Origin: CAYGKP01 sp964350605
GTDB taxonomy: Bacteria > Bacteroidota > Bacteroidia > Cytophagales > JAAEPT01
Assembly (NCBI GenBank): GCA_964350605.1
Contig: CAYGKP010000008.1
Span: 1 to 24,834, forward strand
Reading direction: 5' to 3'
DNA: 24,834 bases
Every line of letters starts with the position of its first letter. Position 1 is the first letter of the stretch. Shown piece after piece: positions 15,530-22,391 of this stretch. Made by a program: the position numbers and the translations under genes. Below the pieces are notes generated by a model. The model was not told where the DNA came from and made no database searches. It saw only the letters and a program-made list of their open reading frames with translations.

Positions 15530-16482
15530 TTCACTGCGTCTTGGAAATACGCCAAGGTGATGCGCAAGCCCTCGTGGCGGTCCACCTTTGGCTCCCAACC
15601 CAGGACCTCGCGGGCACGGGTGATGTCCGGCTGGCGTTGTTTGGGGTCGTCCTCGGGCAGAGGCTTTTCGATGATCTTGCTCTTCGAACCCGTGAGTTTC
15701 AAGATCTCGTCGGCGAACTGGCGAATGGTGATTTCCGCCGGGTTGCCGATGTTCACCGGGTCGCTGTAATCGCTGAACAGCAAGCGGTGGATGCCCTCCA
15801 CCAAATCGTCCACGTAACAGAAGGAACGGGTCTGCGAGCCGTCGCCGAACACCGTTAGGTCTTCTCCACGCAAGGCTTGGCCCATGAACGCTGGCAACAC
15901 CCGGCCATCGTCCAGGCGCATGCGCGGACCATAGGTGTTGAAGATGCGGATGATCCGGGTCTCTACGCCGTGGTAGCGGTGGTAGGCCATCGTCATCGCT
16001 TCTTGGAAACGCTTGGCCTCGTCATACACCCCGCGCGGACCGATGGGGTTCACGTTGCCCCAGTACTCCTCGGTCTGTGGATGGACCAGCGGGTCGCCAT
16101 ACACTTCCGAAGTGGAGGCCACCAGGATGCGGGCCTTTTTGGCGCGGGCCAGACCAAGTAGGTTATGAGTACCCAGCGAACCCACCTTCAAGGTTTGGAT
16201 CGGAATCTTCAGGTAGTCAATCGGGCTGGCGGGCGAGGCGAAGTGCAGGATGTAATCCAACTCACCGGGCACATGCACGAAGTTCGAAACGTCGCTATGC
16301 GAAAAAGTAAACCGTTCGTGGCCCATCAGGTGGGCGATGTTGTCCAAGGAACCTGTGATCAGGTTGTCCATGGCGATCACCCGGTAGCCTTCGGCAATGA
16401 ACCGGTCCGAGAGGTGCGAGCCCAGAAAGCCCGCGCCGCCAGTGATCAGAATGGTTTTGGGCACAGAGGTCAAGTTGGCCAT
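15526..16482 (-). CDS. UDP-glucuronate decarboxylase (UDP-xylose synthase)
   Basis: This 318-residue extended short-chain dehydrogenase matches UXS enzymes, which turn UDP-glucuronate into UDP-xylose with bound NAD. It shows TGGAGFLGSHL (14-24), HFASPASPIDY (80-90), the catalytic STSEVYGDP (123-131) and YDEAK (Tyr153, Lys157), then RIFNTYGPRM and the sugar-binding GDGSQTRSFCYVDDLVEG. HFASPASPxxY and the downstream TSEVYGDP are strong UXS markers that separate it from epimerases. It lies 9 bp after ugd, whose product is its substrate, a logical pathway pair. Its TGA overlaps the start of the next gene. The protein is shorter than plant forms, which carry a membrane anchor; it is expected to be cytosolic. 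Confidence 0.92.
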   Translation of the reverse strand: MANLTSVPKTILITGGAGFLGSHLSDRFIAEGYRVIAMDNLITGSLDNIAHLMGHERFTFSHSDVSNFVHVPGELDYILHFASPASPIDYLKIPIQTLKVGSLGTHNLLGLARAKKARILVASTSEVYGDPLVHPQTEEYWGNVNPIGPRGVYDEAKRFQEAMTMAYHRYHGVETRIIRIFNTYGPRMRLDDGRVLPAFMGQALRGEDLTVFGDGSQTRSFCYVDDLVEGIHRLLFSDYSDPVNIGNPAEITIRQFADEILKLTGSKSKIIEKPLPEDDPKQRQPDITRAREVLGWEPKVDRHEGLRITLAYFQDAVK

Positions 16483-16491
16483 CGGTACTAA

Positions 16492-17808
16492 TTAGATGGC
16501 GCGTACTTCGTCGCGACCGATGGAAAGGTAGGTGTACCCACGTTGGGCCATCTGGATCAGGTCGTAGAGGTTGCGCCCGTCGAAGACCAGTTTCGAGGGC
16601 ATCAGCTTCTCGATCGTATCAAACTCAGGACTGCGGAACACCGTCCACTCGGTGACGATCAGCAGGGCATCGGCGCCTTCCAGCACATCATATTGGTTCT
16701 CACCAAAGGTCACTTTGTCGCCGACTTTCTCCTTGACGTTGGCCATCGCCTCGGGATCGAAGGCTTGCACCTTCGCACCAGCGGCCAGCAGTTTGTCGAT
16801 GAGGACCAAGGCAGGTGCCTCGCGGATGTCGTCGGTGTCGGGCTTAAACGCCAGGCCCCAGAGGGCGAAGGTCTTACCCTTTAGGTCACCATTATAGAAG
16901 GTGCTCACTTTCTCGAAGAGGCGTTCCTTCTGCTTTTCATTCACCGACATGACGGACTTCAAAATACTGAAGTCGTAGTCGTACTCCTCGGACGTTTTGC
17001 GCAGGGCCTTCACGTCTTTGGGGAAACACGAGCCGCCATAGCCAATGCCCGCAAACAAGAAGCGCTTGCCGATGCGTGTATCCGAGCCGATGCCCAGGCG
17101 CACGTTGTCGACGTTGGCCCCTACGCGTTCGCAAAGGTTCGCGATCTCGTTCATGAAGGTGATTTTGGTCGCCAGGAAGGCGTTGGCCGCGTACTTGGTC
17201 ATCTCGGCCGAACGCTCGTCCATGAAGATGATCGGGTTGCCCTGGCGCACGAACGGCTTGTAGAGTTGCTCCATCACGTCTTGCGCGCGCTTCGAGCTGG
17301 TGCCGATCACCACGCGGTCGGGCTTCAAGAAGTCGTCGACCGCTACACCCTCACGTAAGAACTCAGGGTTAGAGACCACGTCGAATTCCACTTTCGCGTG
17401 CTTGGCAACCGCTTCGCGCACCCGGTCGGCAGTTCCGACAGGAACGGTGCTCTTGTCAACAATGACGGCATACTCGGTCATAATCTGCCCAAGTTGTTCG
17501 GCCACACCAAGCACGTATTTCAAATCGGCCGAGCCGTCTTCGTCCGACGGAGTAGGCAGGGCGAGGAAAATGATTTGCGCGCCTTTGATTCCCTCCTTCA
17601 AATCGGTGGTGAATTCCAGGCGGTCTTGGCGCAAGTTGCGCTCGAAGAGCTTGTCCAGATCAGGCTCGTAAATGGGCACCTGACCGGCGCGCATCATCTC
17701 GACTTTCTTTGCGTCAATGTCAACGCAGGTCACGTGGTTGCCCGTTTCGGCAAAACAAGTGCCCGTGACCAGACCGACATAGCCGGTCCCAACTACTGCT
17801 ATTCTCAT
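16492..17808 (-). CDS. ugd: UDP-glucose 6-dehydrogenase
   Basis: Ugd oxidises UDP-glucose to UDP-glucuronate with two NAD. The 438-residue protein has GTGYVGLVTGTCFAETG (7-23), the VDKSTVPVGT segment (118-126), SNPEFLREG (147-155), and GIGYGGSCFPKD (255-265) with catalytic Cys261. WGLAFKPDTDDIREAPA marks the C-terminal UDP-binding domain. I start at ATG 17806-17808, which begins directly at the Rossmann strand; the frame extends to 17859 but that part lies across the promoter. It is the first gene of the nucleotide-sugar operon and is divergent from rpsU, with a TTG-N20-TAACTTCG promoter at 17839-17869. Its product feeds the next enzyme and may also be used directly in polysaccharide. Confidence 0.95.
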   Translation of the reverse strand: MRIAVVGTGYVGLVTGTCFAETGNHVTCVDIDAKKVEMMRAGQVPIYEPDLDKLFERNLRQDRLEFTTDLKEGIKGAQIIFLALPTPSDEDGSADLKYVLGVAEQLGQIMTEYAVIVDKSTVPVGTADRVREAVAKHAKVEFDVVSNPEFLREGVAVDDFLKPDRVVIGTSSKRAQDVMEQLYKPFVRQGNPIIFMDERSAEMTKYAANAFLATKITFMNEIANLCERVGANVDNVRLGIGSDTRIGKRFLFAGIGYGGSCFPKDVKALRKTSEEYDYDFSILKSVMSVNEKQKERLFEKVSTFYNGDLKGKTFALWGLAFKPDTDDIREAPALVLIDKLLAAGAKVQAFDPEAMANVKEKVGDKVTFGENQYDVLEGADALLIVTEWTVFRSPEFDTIEKLMPSKLVFDGRNLYDLIQMAQRGYTYLSIGRDEVRAI

Positions 17809-17838
17809 AACTGAATGAATCTTACCAAAGCGGCGGCC

Positions 17839-17869
17839 CGAAGTTAGCCCGCCCGTCACCAGTTCCCAA
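17839..17869 (-). promoter_or_regulatory. promoter for the ugd nucleotide-sugar operon
   Basis: On the minus strand TTG (17867-17869) is followed by a 20-nt spacer and TAACTTCG (17839-17846). This is one mismatch from the Bacteroidota -7 consensus TAnnTTTG, with a good -33 distance. It lies about 30 bp upstream of the ugd ATG. Confidence 0.5.
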
Positions 17870-17893
17870 GACGAACTTCAGATTGCCCTTTGA

Positions 17894-17924
17894 TTGGATG
17901 TGGGAGGATAAATCCCGTACTTTG
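17894..17924 (+). promoter_or_regulatory. promoter for rpsU
   Basis: TTG (17894-17896), a 21-nt spacer, then TACTTTG (17918-17924), which resembles TAnnTTTG with one fewer spacer base. It would give an rpsU leader of about 30 nt that contains the palindrome at 17931-17942. Confidence 0.5.
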
Positions 17925-17930
17925 TGCCCC

Positions 17931-17942
17931 TTTCCCGGGAAA
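17931..17942. repeat. 12-bp palindrome in the rpsU leader
   Basis: TTTCCCGGGAAA is a perfect palindrome starting 6 nt after the -7 element of rpsU, at or near the expected transcription start. It could be an operator; as RNA it cannot fold on itself without a loop. Confidence 0.4.
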
Positions 17943-17960
17943 ACGTAACCAAGTAGTTCG

Positions 17961-18158
17961 ATGATTACCATCAACGTAAAAGAAAACGAGTCGATTGAGC
18001 GTGCGCTCAAGCGCTTCAAGAAGAAGTTCGAGCGGACCCAAACCCTGCGCCGCCTGCGTGGCCGCCAGCAATTTGTGAAGCCTTCGGTGACTCGCCGCAA
18101 GGAAGTGATCAAAGCACGCTATCGCCAGGACCTGCGCAACCAAGGGTTAATCGACTAG
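17961..18158 (+). CDS. rpsU: 30S ribosomal protein bS21
   Basis: The 65-residue, very basic protein begins MITINVKENESIERALKRFKKKFE and carries the conserved RRLRGRQQFVKPSVTRRKE stretch. It is a complete bS21 of the Bacteroidota length. bS21 sits at the 30S platform near the 3' end of 16S rRNA. In Flavobacterium it is reported, with bS18 and bS6, to help hide the anti-Shine-Dalgarno sequence. The leader from the promoter to ATG 17961 has no GGAGG-like site; the only one (GGGAGG near 17903) lies upstream of the -7 element and so outside the transcript. A hairpin with a late T-run follows the stop. Confidence 0.95.
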   Translation: MITINVKENESIERALKRFKKKFERTQTLRRLRGRQQFVKPSVTRRKEVIKARYRQDLRNQGLID

Positions 18159-18168
18159 ATTGATCCCC

Positions 18169-18200
18169 AGCGGGCTACGGCCCGCTTCCGACTATTTTTT
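18169..18200 (+). terminator. likely terminator of rpsU
   Basis: AGCGGGC (18169-18175) pairs with GCCCGCT (18180-18186) around a TACG tetraloop. A T-run follows at 18195-18200, 8 nt after the stem. The distance to the T-run is longer than ideal, so termination may be partial. Confidence 0.5.
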
Positions 18201-18206
18201 CAGGGC

Positions 18207-18222
18207 GGGCACAAATTCGTGC
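18207..18222. repeat. imperfect inverted repeat between rpsU and xerC
   Basis: GGCAC and GTGCC flank AAATTC. Only one symmetric pair of positions in the 16 bp breaks the palindrome. It is the second of four inverted repeats in this spacer. Confidence 0.4.
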
Positions 18223-18231
18223 CTCGCTCAC

Positions 18232-18262
18232 TTGACCCTTCGGTCAAATCGGCTATCTTATG
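18232..18262 (+). promoter_or_regulatory. promoter of xerC overlapping an inverted repeat
   Basis: TTG (18232-18234), a 19-nt spacer and TATCTTAT (18254-18261, two mismatches to TAnnTTTG) form a promoter-like pair. The -33 element is part of the perfect inverted repeat TTGACC-CTTC-GGTCAA (18232-18247). Transcription from here would start after ATG 18260, supporting ATG 18305 as the xerC start. Confidence 0.35.
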
Positions 18263-18265
18263 TGG

Positions 18266-18284
18266 AAGGTCCAAGGGGGACCTT
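18266..18284 (+). promoter_or_regulatory. hairpin in the xerC leader
   Basis: AAGGTCC (18266-18272) pairs perfectly with GGACCTT (18278-18284) around a 5-nt loop, ending 20 nt before the xerC ATG. It could affect translation of xerC. Confidence 0.4.
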
Positions 18285-18304
18285 ATCACGACTTGAGATG
18301 GGCC

Positions 18305-19189
18305 ATGACCGACCGATTTCTTCGCTACCTCCAGTACCAAAAGCGCTACAGCGCCCATACGGCTTCGGCCTATCGGGTGGACCTGAGCCAACTGGAGAGT
18401 TTTTTGGTCGAGCGTCATCCGCACACATCGATGGCCACCGCCAACCACGGCGAACTGCGGGCCTTTTTGCTCCATCACATGGAGAAGGGCCTGACCCCCA
18501 AAAGCCTCCAACGCAAGCTCTCGACCCTTCGGTCGTTCTATAAGTTCCTGCGCCGCGAAGGCCTGCGCCCCGACGATCCGACGGCCAAGCTCCGCGCACC
18601 CAAGCTCCCTGCGCGACTGCCCCAAGTGGCCAGTAAGGACGGGCTGGAAAATCTGTTGAACCAGGAGGCTTCTTTTGCCCCTGGCTTCGAAGGCGCCCGC
18701 GACCGCCTGATCATCGAGATGCTCTATGGCCTGGGCCTGCGGCGTTCGGAGCTGATCGGCCTGTGCCCCGAGAACTTGGACCTCTCGAGCTCGACCCTCC
18801 GGGTCCTGGGCAAAGGCAACAAGGAACGCGCCCTGCCGCTGGGCCCTGCTTTGCTGCGCCAACTGCGTCTTTACCTGGAAGCACAAAAAAGCGAGCAAAT
18901 CCCCAACCAGCCGAAGGCCTTGCTCGTAACAAAGAAAGGAGCCCCGCTGAGCGCCATGCGCGTACACCGCATTGTCCATCGGGCCCTGGGCCAACTGCCC
19001 GGTCAAGAGAAACGAAACCCCCACATCCTACGCCACAGCTTCGCCACTCACCTGCTCGACGCGGGGGCCGACCTCTCGGCCATCAAAGAACTCTTGGGCC
19101 ATGCCTCGCTCGCCGCGACTCAGGTCTACACCCACAATTCACTGGAAAAATTAACCCGGATGTATCGCCAGGCGCACCCCAAGGCCTAA
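18305..19189 (+). CDS. xerC: tyrosine recombinase XerC/XerD family
   Basis: The 294-residue protein has an N-terminal SAM-like DNA-binding domain (MTDRFLRYLQYQKRYSAHT, 1-19, to about 85) and a C-terminal catalytic domain. All catalytic residues are present: Arg146 (GLRRSEL), Lys170 (GKGNKER), His240 and Arg243 (HILRHSFATHLL), His266 (LLGHASLA) and Tyr275. This fits the housekeeping recombinase that resolves chromosome dimers at dif, rather than a mobile integrase: it lies between rpsU and hpf, and no repeats or cargo flank it. XerC versus XerD is not decidable here. The start is ATG 18305, giving the usual N-terminus; the frame extends to 18260, across a leader hairpin. Confidence 0.9.
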   Translation: MTDRFLRYLQYQKRYSAHTASAYRVDLSQLESFLVERHPHTSMATANHGELRAFLLHHMEKGLTPKSLQRKLSTLRSFYKFLRREGLRPDDPTAKLRAPKLPARLPQVASKDGLENLLNQEASFAPGFEGARDRLIIEMLYGLGLRRSELIGLCPENLDLSSSTLRVLGKGNKERALPLGPALLRQLRLYLEAQKSEQIPNQPKALLVTKKGAPLSAMRVHRIVHRALGQLPGQEKRNPHILRHSFATHLLDAGADLSAIKELLGHASLAATQVYTHNSLEKLTRMYRQAHPKA

Positions 19190-19253
19190 CCGCCAACAGG
19201 ACCTCCTGGCACAATGGTCCACTTCTGTTTGTCTAACCTAAACTCATCGCGAT

Positions 19254-19565
19254 ATGAAACTGCACATCAGCTCCCCAAAATTTACTGCCGACAAAAGCCT
19301 CCTGGATTTCGTGCAGAAGCGAGCCGACAAGCTTGATCAGTTTTTCGACCACATCATCGGCGCGGAAGTGATCCTGCGCCTGGAGAACGATGCAACCAAG
19401 GAGAACAAGGTGTTCGAAGTCACCCTAAGCGTGCCCGGCCACCTCTTTTTCGCCAAGGAGCGCAAGGGCACCTTCGAGGCCGCGGGCGACGAGGCCTTCG
19501 AATCGTTGCGCCGTCAACTGCGCCGCTACAAAGGGAAACTGATCGACAGCAAGAAAGCGGCCTAG
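19254..19565 (+). CDS. hpf: ribosome hibernation promoting factor, short form
   Basis: The 103-residue protein is a short HPF/RaiA-type factor that binds the decoding region of the 30S subunit and favours inactive ribosomes in slow growth. It shows KLHISSPKFTADKSLLDFVQKRADKLDQFF (1-31) as the first beta-alpha unit, divided here by motif: ISSPKF, LLDFVQKRADKL and FFDHI. AEVILRLEND, HLFFAKERKGTFEAAGDEAFESL and a basic C-terminus (RRQLRRYKGKL) follow. No long C-terminal dimerisation domain is present. It lies 64 bp after xerC without a clear promoter of its own, so rpsU-xerC-hpf may be read together in part. A hairpin terminator follows. Confidence 0.9.
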   Translation: MKLHISSPKFTADKSLLDFVQKRADKLDQFFDHIIGAEVILRLENDATKENKVFEVTLSVPGHLFFAKERKGTFEAAGDEAFESLRRQLRRYKGKLIDSKKAA

Positions 19566-19589
19566 CCTGCTTCCCCTACCTACAAAAGC

Positions 19590-19616
19590 AGAAGGCCCGC
19601 TACTAGCGGGCCTTCT
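19590..19616. terminator. intrinsic terminator between hpf and metK
   Basis: AGAAGGCCCGC (19590-19600) pairs perfectly with GCGGGCCTTCT (19606-19616) around the loop TACTA. It lies between the convergent hpf and metK genes. T-rich bases follow only weakly (TGCGTTT), so strength is uncertain. Confidence 0.7.
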
Positions 19617-19640
19617 TGCGTTTAAGGGACTTGGGTTCGG

Positions 19641-20840
19641 TTAGAGCCCGAACGCCGCTTTCACCTCGGCCAGTTGGTCGAGTTCTTCCCACGGGAAGAA
19701 GTGCAGGCCGTTTTCCTTGCGCGAGCTGCGGCCCATGTGACCATAGGCAGCCGACGGTAGGTAAATGGGGTTTTTCAGCTTCAGACGTTCGACCAAGGCA
19801 CGGGGGCGCATGTCGAAGAGCTTCTTGACCACCTCGGAGATTTCCGAGTCACTCATGTCCACGTTGGCTTTGCCGTAGGTGGTCACCAGCAACGATACGG
19901 GCTGGGTCACGCCGATGGCGTAGGCCACTTGGACCAAAACCTCATCGGCCACGCCTGCGGCCACCAAGTGCTTGGCAATGTGCCGCGTGGCGTACGCTGC
20001 CGAGCGGTCAACTTTCGAAGGGTCTTTGCCCGAGAACGCCCCACCGCCGTGGGCGCCTTTGCCGCCGTAGGTGTCGACGATGATCTTACGACCGGTCAGG
20101 CCCGCATCGCCGTGCGGTCCGCCGATGACAAACTTACCGGTAGGGTTGATGTGGTACTTGGTGTTCGCGTCGAGCAATTCCTTGGGTAGCACACGCGGCA
20201 CCAGGATTTCTTTTACGTCTTTGTTGATGCGCGCGAGCATTTTCTCTTCGGTGTCGAAGTCGTCGTGCTGGGTCGAAAGCACAATGGCCTCGATACGCTC
20301 GGGCACCCCGGCGTCCGAGTATTGAATGGTCACCTGGGCCTTGCTGTCAGGGCGCAGGTAGGGCATCAAGCCCGGCTCGTTCTTGCGGATGTGCGCCAGC
20401 TGGTGCATCAAGCGGTGCGAAAATGCCAACGCCATCGGCATGTACTCGGGTGTCTCGTTGATCGCGTAGCCGAACATCATGCCTTGGTCACCTGCGCCTT
20501 GGTCTTTGTCGTCGGCGGCATCCACCCCCTGGGCGATGTCGGGCGACTGCGCGTGCAGCGCCACCAGAATCCCGCAGGACTCGGCATCGAACTTGAGGTC
20601 CGCGTGGTTGTACCCAATCTGTTTGATTGTCGCGCGCACCACTTCTTGCACGTCTACATAGGTGTTAGTGCGCACCTCGCCAGCGACAATCACTTGGCCG
20701 GTGGTCACAAGGGTCTCGCACGCCACGCGCGACTCGGGGTCGTCACGCAACATGGCGTCGACAATGGCATCAGAAATTTGGTCGGCGATTTTGTCCGGGT
20801 GGCCTTCGGAGACCGACTCGGAGGTAAAGAGGTAGGACAT
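19641..20840 (-). CDS. metK: S-adenosylmethionine synthetase
   Basis: MetK makes S-adenosylmethionine from methionine and ATP. The 399-residue protein has SESVSEGHPDK (7-17), the signature GAGDQGMMFGYA (115-126), FVIGGPHGDAGLTGRK (237-252) and the phosphate-binding GGGAFSGKDPSKVDRSAAY (265-283). All three structural repeats are present. Start is ATG 20838-20840. It lies 20 bp after an RsmI-like methyltransferase gene, with a good promoter-like element inside that gene (20882-20914). It is the last gene of the pdxJ-hydrolase-methyltransferase-metK run. No SAM riboswitch fits in the short leader. Confidence 0.95.
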   Translation of the reverse strand: MSYLFTSESVSEGHPDKIADQISDAIVDAMLRDDPESRVACETLVTTGQVIVAGEVRTNTYVDVQEVVRATIKQIGYNHADLKFDAESCGILVALHAQSPDIAQGVDAADDKDQGAGDQGMMFGYAINETPEYMPMALAFSHRLMHQLAHIRKNEPGLMPYLRPDSKAQVTIQYSDAGVPERIEAIVLSTQHDDFDTEEKMLARINKDVKEILVPRVLPKELLDANTKYHINPTGKFVIGGPHGDAGLTGRKIIVDTYGGKGAHGGGAFSGKDPSKVDRSAAYATRHIAKHLVAAGVADEVLVQVAYAIGVTQPVSLLVTTYGKANVDMSDSEISEVVKKLFDMRPRALVERLKLKNPIYLPSAAYGHMGRSSRKENGLHFFPWEELDQLAEVKAAFGL

Positions 20841-20860
20841 CGGCTGTCAGTTGGTGATCC

Positions 20861-21610
20861 TTAGGATCGAATGATGGGCGGCAAAGTTAGCAATTGAGAA
20901 CCACGCCCCAGCAAAAAGAGCGCAGGACGTTTGTGAAGCTCGGGCTTTTGGCTGTCCCAATCGGCGATGCAACGGGTTTTGATCAGTTGCTCGGTGGGGT
21001 CGGTCAGCTCGCGAGCGATGCACAACAAGGTGTCGGGCTTAAGCAGGCGGATCATCGCGTCCAACAGCGGCTCGTTCCGATAGGGCGTTTCCATGAAAAG
21101 TTGGGTTTGGCCAGTGCGCTCGACTTCCCGCTCCATCGCGAGCAGTTTGTCCTTGCGGTCCTTCTTGTCAATGGGGATGTAGCCATGAAAGACGAACGAC
21201 TGGCCCGAAAAGCCCGAACCCATCAGGGCCAGAAGCAGGGAACTGGGGCCCACATGCGGCACCACTTCATAGCCCCGCGACTGAGCAACAGCCACCGCCA
21301 ACGAACCGGGGTCGGCCACGCCGGGTGCGCCCGCTTCGCTGAGCATGCCCACCGAACGCCCCGCGAACTCATCGAACATCTCCTCGGCTTGTTCCTCCTT
21401 GGTGCCTTTGTGCAATTGATAAAACTGAAGTTCCTCAATGGGCCGCCCCAAGTTGAGCGCCGAAACAAAACGCCGCGCGGTTCTGAGTTCTTCAGCCAGG
21501 AAAATCTCCAAACCCGCCACTGCTTCGATCGTTGCGGGGGGAATCACCTCCCGCGGATCACCCGGGGCCAGGGGGGTGGGAATCAGGTGGAGCTTCAACG
21601 AATCGCTCAT
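20861..21610 (-). CDS. RsmI-like SAM-dependent methyltransferase
   Basis: The 249-residue protein belongs to the tetrapyrrole-methylase/RsmI superfamily. It shows LHLIPTPLAPGDPREVIPP at the N-terminus (8-25), the motif SEAGAPGVADPG (91-102) that replaces SDAGxPxxSDPG of RsmI, and GPSSLLLALMGSGF (about 120-133). True RsmI (16S rRNA C1402 2'-O-methyltransferase) is longer (about 286 in E. coli) and has a C-terminal region missing here. Bacteroidota often carry a second, short RsmI-like paralog, and this looks like that one; its target is unknown. Its ATG overlaps the hydrolase stop as ATGA. metK, which makes its co-substrate, follows by 20 bp. Confidence 0.82.
   Translation of the reverse strand: MSDSLKLHLIPTPLAPGDPREVIPPATIEAVAGLEIFLAEELRTARRFVSALNLGRPIEELQFYQLHKGTKEEQAEEMFDEFAGRSVGMLSEAGAPGVADPGSLAVAVAQSRGYEVVPHVGPSSLLLALMGSGFSGQSFVFHGYIPIDKKDRKDKLLAMEREVERTGQTQLFMETPYRNEPLLDAMIRLLKPDTLLCIARELTDPTEQLIKTRCIADWDSQKPELHKRPALFLLGRGSQLLTLPPIIRS
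20882..20914 (-). promoter_or_regulatory. internal promoter for metK
   Basis: On the minus strand TTG (20912-20914, within TTTTTG), a 22-nt spacer and TAACTTTG (20882-20889) match the Bacteroidota promoter pattern, with an exact -7. It lies inside the 3' end of the methyltransferase gene, 41 bp before the metK ATG. Confidence 0.55.
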
Positions 21611-22374
21611 GCCGACAAGAAGGCATTGACCGCAGCCAGCACCTGCTCGGGCTGTTGGGCATGAATCCAGTGAGCAGCGTCCTTGATGGTCACGCGCTGG
21701 GCCGAGGGGAATTGCTGGACGATGCCCGGCCAGTCTTGGTCGCGGATGTAGTCGGATTGGTCACCATCGAGGAACAACACGGGTTTGTCCGCCGGATAGG
21801 TGCCCTCGATGCTTTCAATGACCGTGAACTGTGCCTCGTCCAGCAAGGGGAAGTTGATCCGCCAAGAGTAGCTTTCGCTTTCGCGGGCCAAGTTTTTGAG
21901 GAGGAATAGCCGCTCGCCAACGTCCGAAACGTACTTCGAGAGAACGTCGTCTGCCTCGCTGCGCGACTTCAAGGCACCGACCGGAATGGCCCGCAAACCT
22001 TCGAAGATGTTGCCGTGGTGGGGTGAATAGGCTCGTGGCCCAATGTCGGCGACGATCAGTTTGTCCACTTGTTCGGGCTGGTCGATGGCAAAACGCATGG
22101 CCGTCTTGCCCCCCATCGAGTGGCCAAAGAGGTTCGCGGTCTCCAGGCCCAGCTCGTCATACAGCTCGCCCAAATCTTCGGCCATCGCTGCATAGGTGTG
22201 CGGGGCCTGGTGGGGCGAACGCCCGTGGTTGCGTTGGTCGACCATAACCACCCGGTGGGTTTCGGCCAGGGCTTTTCCGAGGCTCATCAAATTATCCGAG
22301 GCACCCAAAAAGCCGTGCAGGACGATCAAAGGTTCTCCCCCCTCGCCCAAGATGCGGTAGTTCAATCCTCTCAC
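21607..22374 (-). CDS. alpha/beta hydrolase (YbfF-like esterase)
   Basis: The 255-residue alpha/beta hydrolase has the oxyanion segment LHGFLGASDN (about 19-28), the DQRNHGRS loop (46-53), the nucleophile elbow GHSMGG with Ser86, FLDGDQSDYI and the catalytic His235 in AAHWIHAQQP. The HGxxGxxxN, DxRNHGxS and GHSMGG combination is that of the YbfF/ABHD11-like esterases; the physiological substrate is unknown. I start at GTG 22372-22374 (MRGLNYRILGEGG), 17 bp after the pdxJ stop. The open frame runs on to 22455, but there it would overlap pdxJ by over 60 bp without family similarity. Its TGA overlaps the next ATG, so the methyltransferase is translationally coupled. Confidence 0.85.
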   Translation of the reverse strand: MRGLNYRILGEGGEPLIVLHGFLGASDNLMSLGKALAETHRVVMVDQRNHGRSPHQAPHTYAAMAEDLGELYDELGLETANLFGHSMGGKTAMRFAIDQPEQVDKLIVADIGPRAYSPHHGNIFEGLRAIPVGALKSRSEADDVLSKYVSDVGERLFLLKNLARESESYSWRINFPLLDEAQFTVIESIEGTYPADKPVLFLDGDQSDYIRDQDWPGIVQQFPSAQRVTIKDAAHWIHAQQPEQVLAAVNAFLSA

Positions 22375-22391
22375 TTCTGCTTGCGTTCGAT

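Noticed and set aside
18305..19189. XerC-like gene as integrase of a mobile element
   Set aside because: Housekeeping context (rpsU, hpf), normal XerC length and full active site, no direct repeats, tRNA target or cargo.
19590..19616. Possible tRNA after hpf
   Set aside because: The stem is a simple 11-bp hairpin without clover-leaf arms or TTCRANNC box.
20841..20860. SAM riboswitch before metK
   Set aside because: Only 20 bp separate metK from the upstream gene and no aptamer-like folding is visible there.
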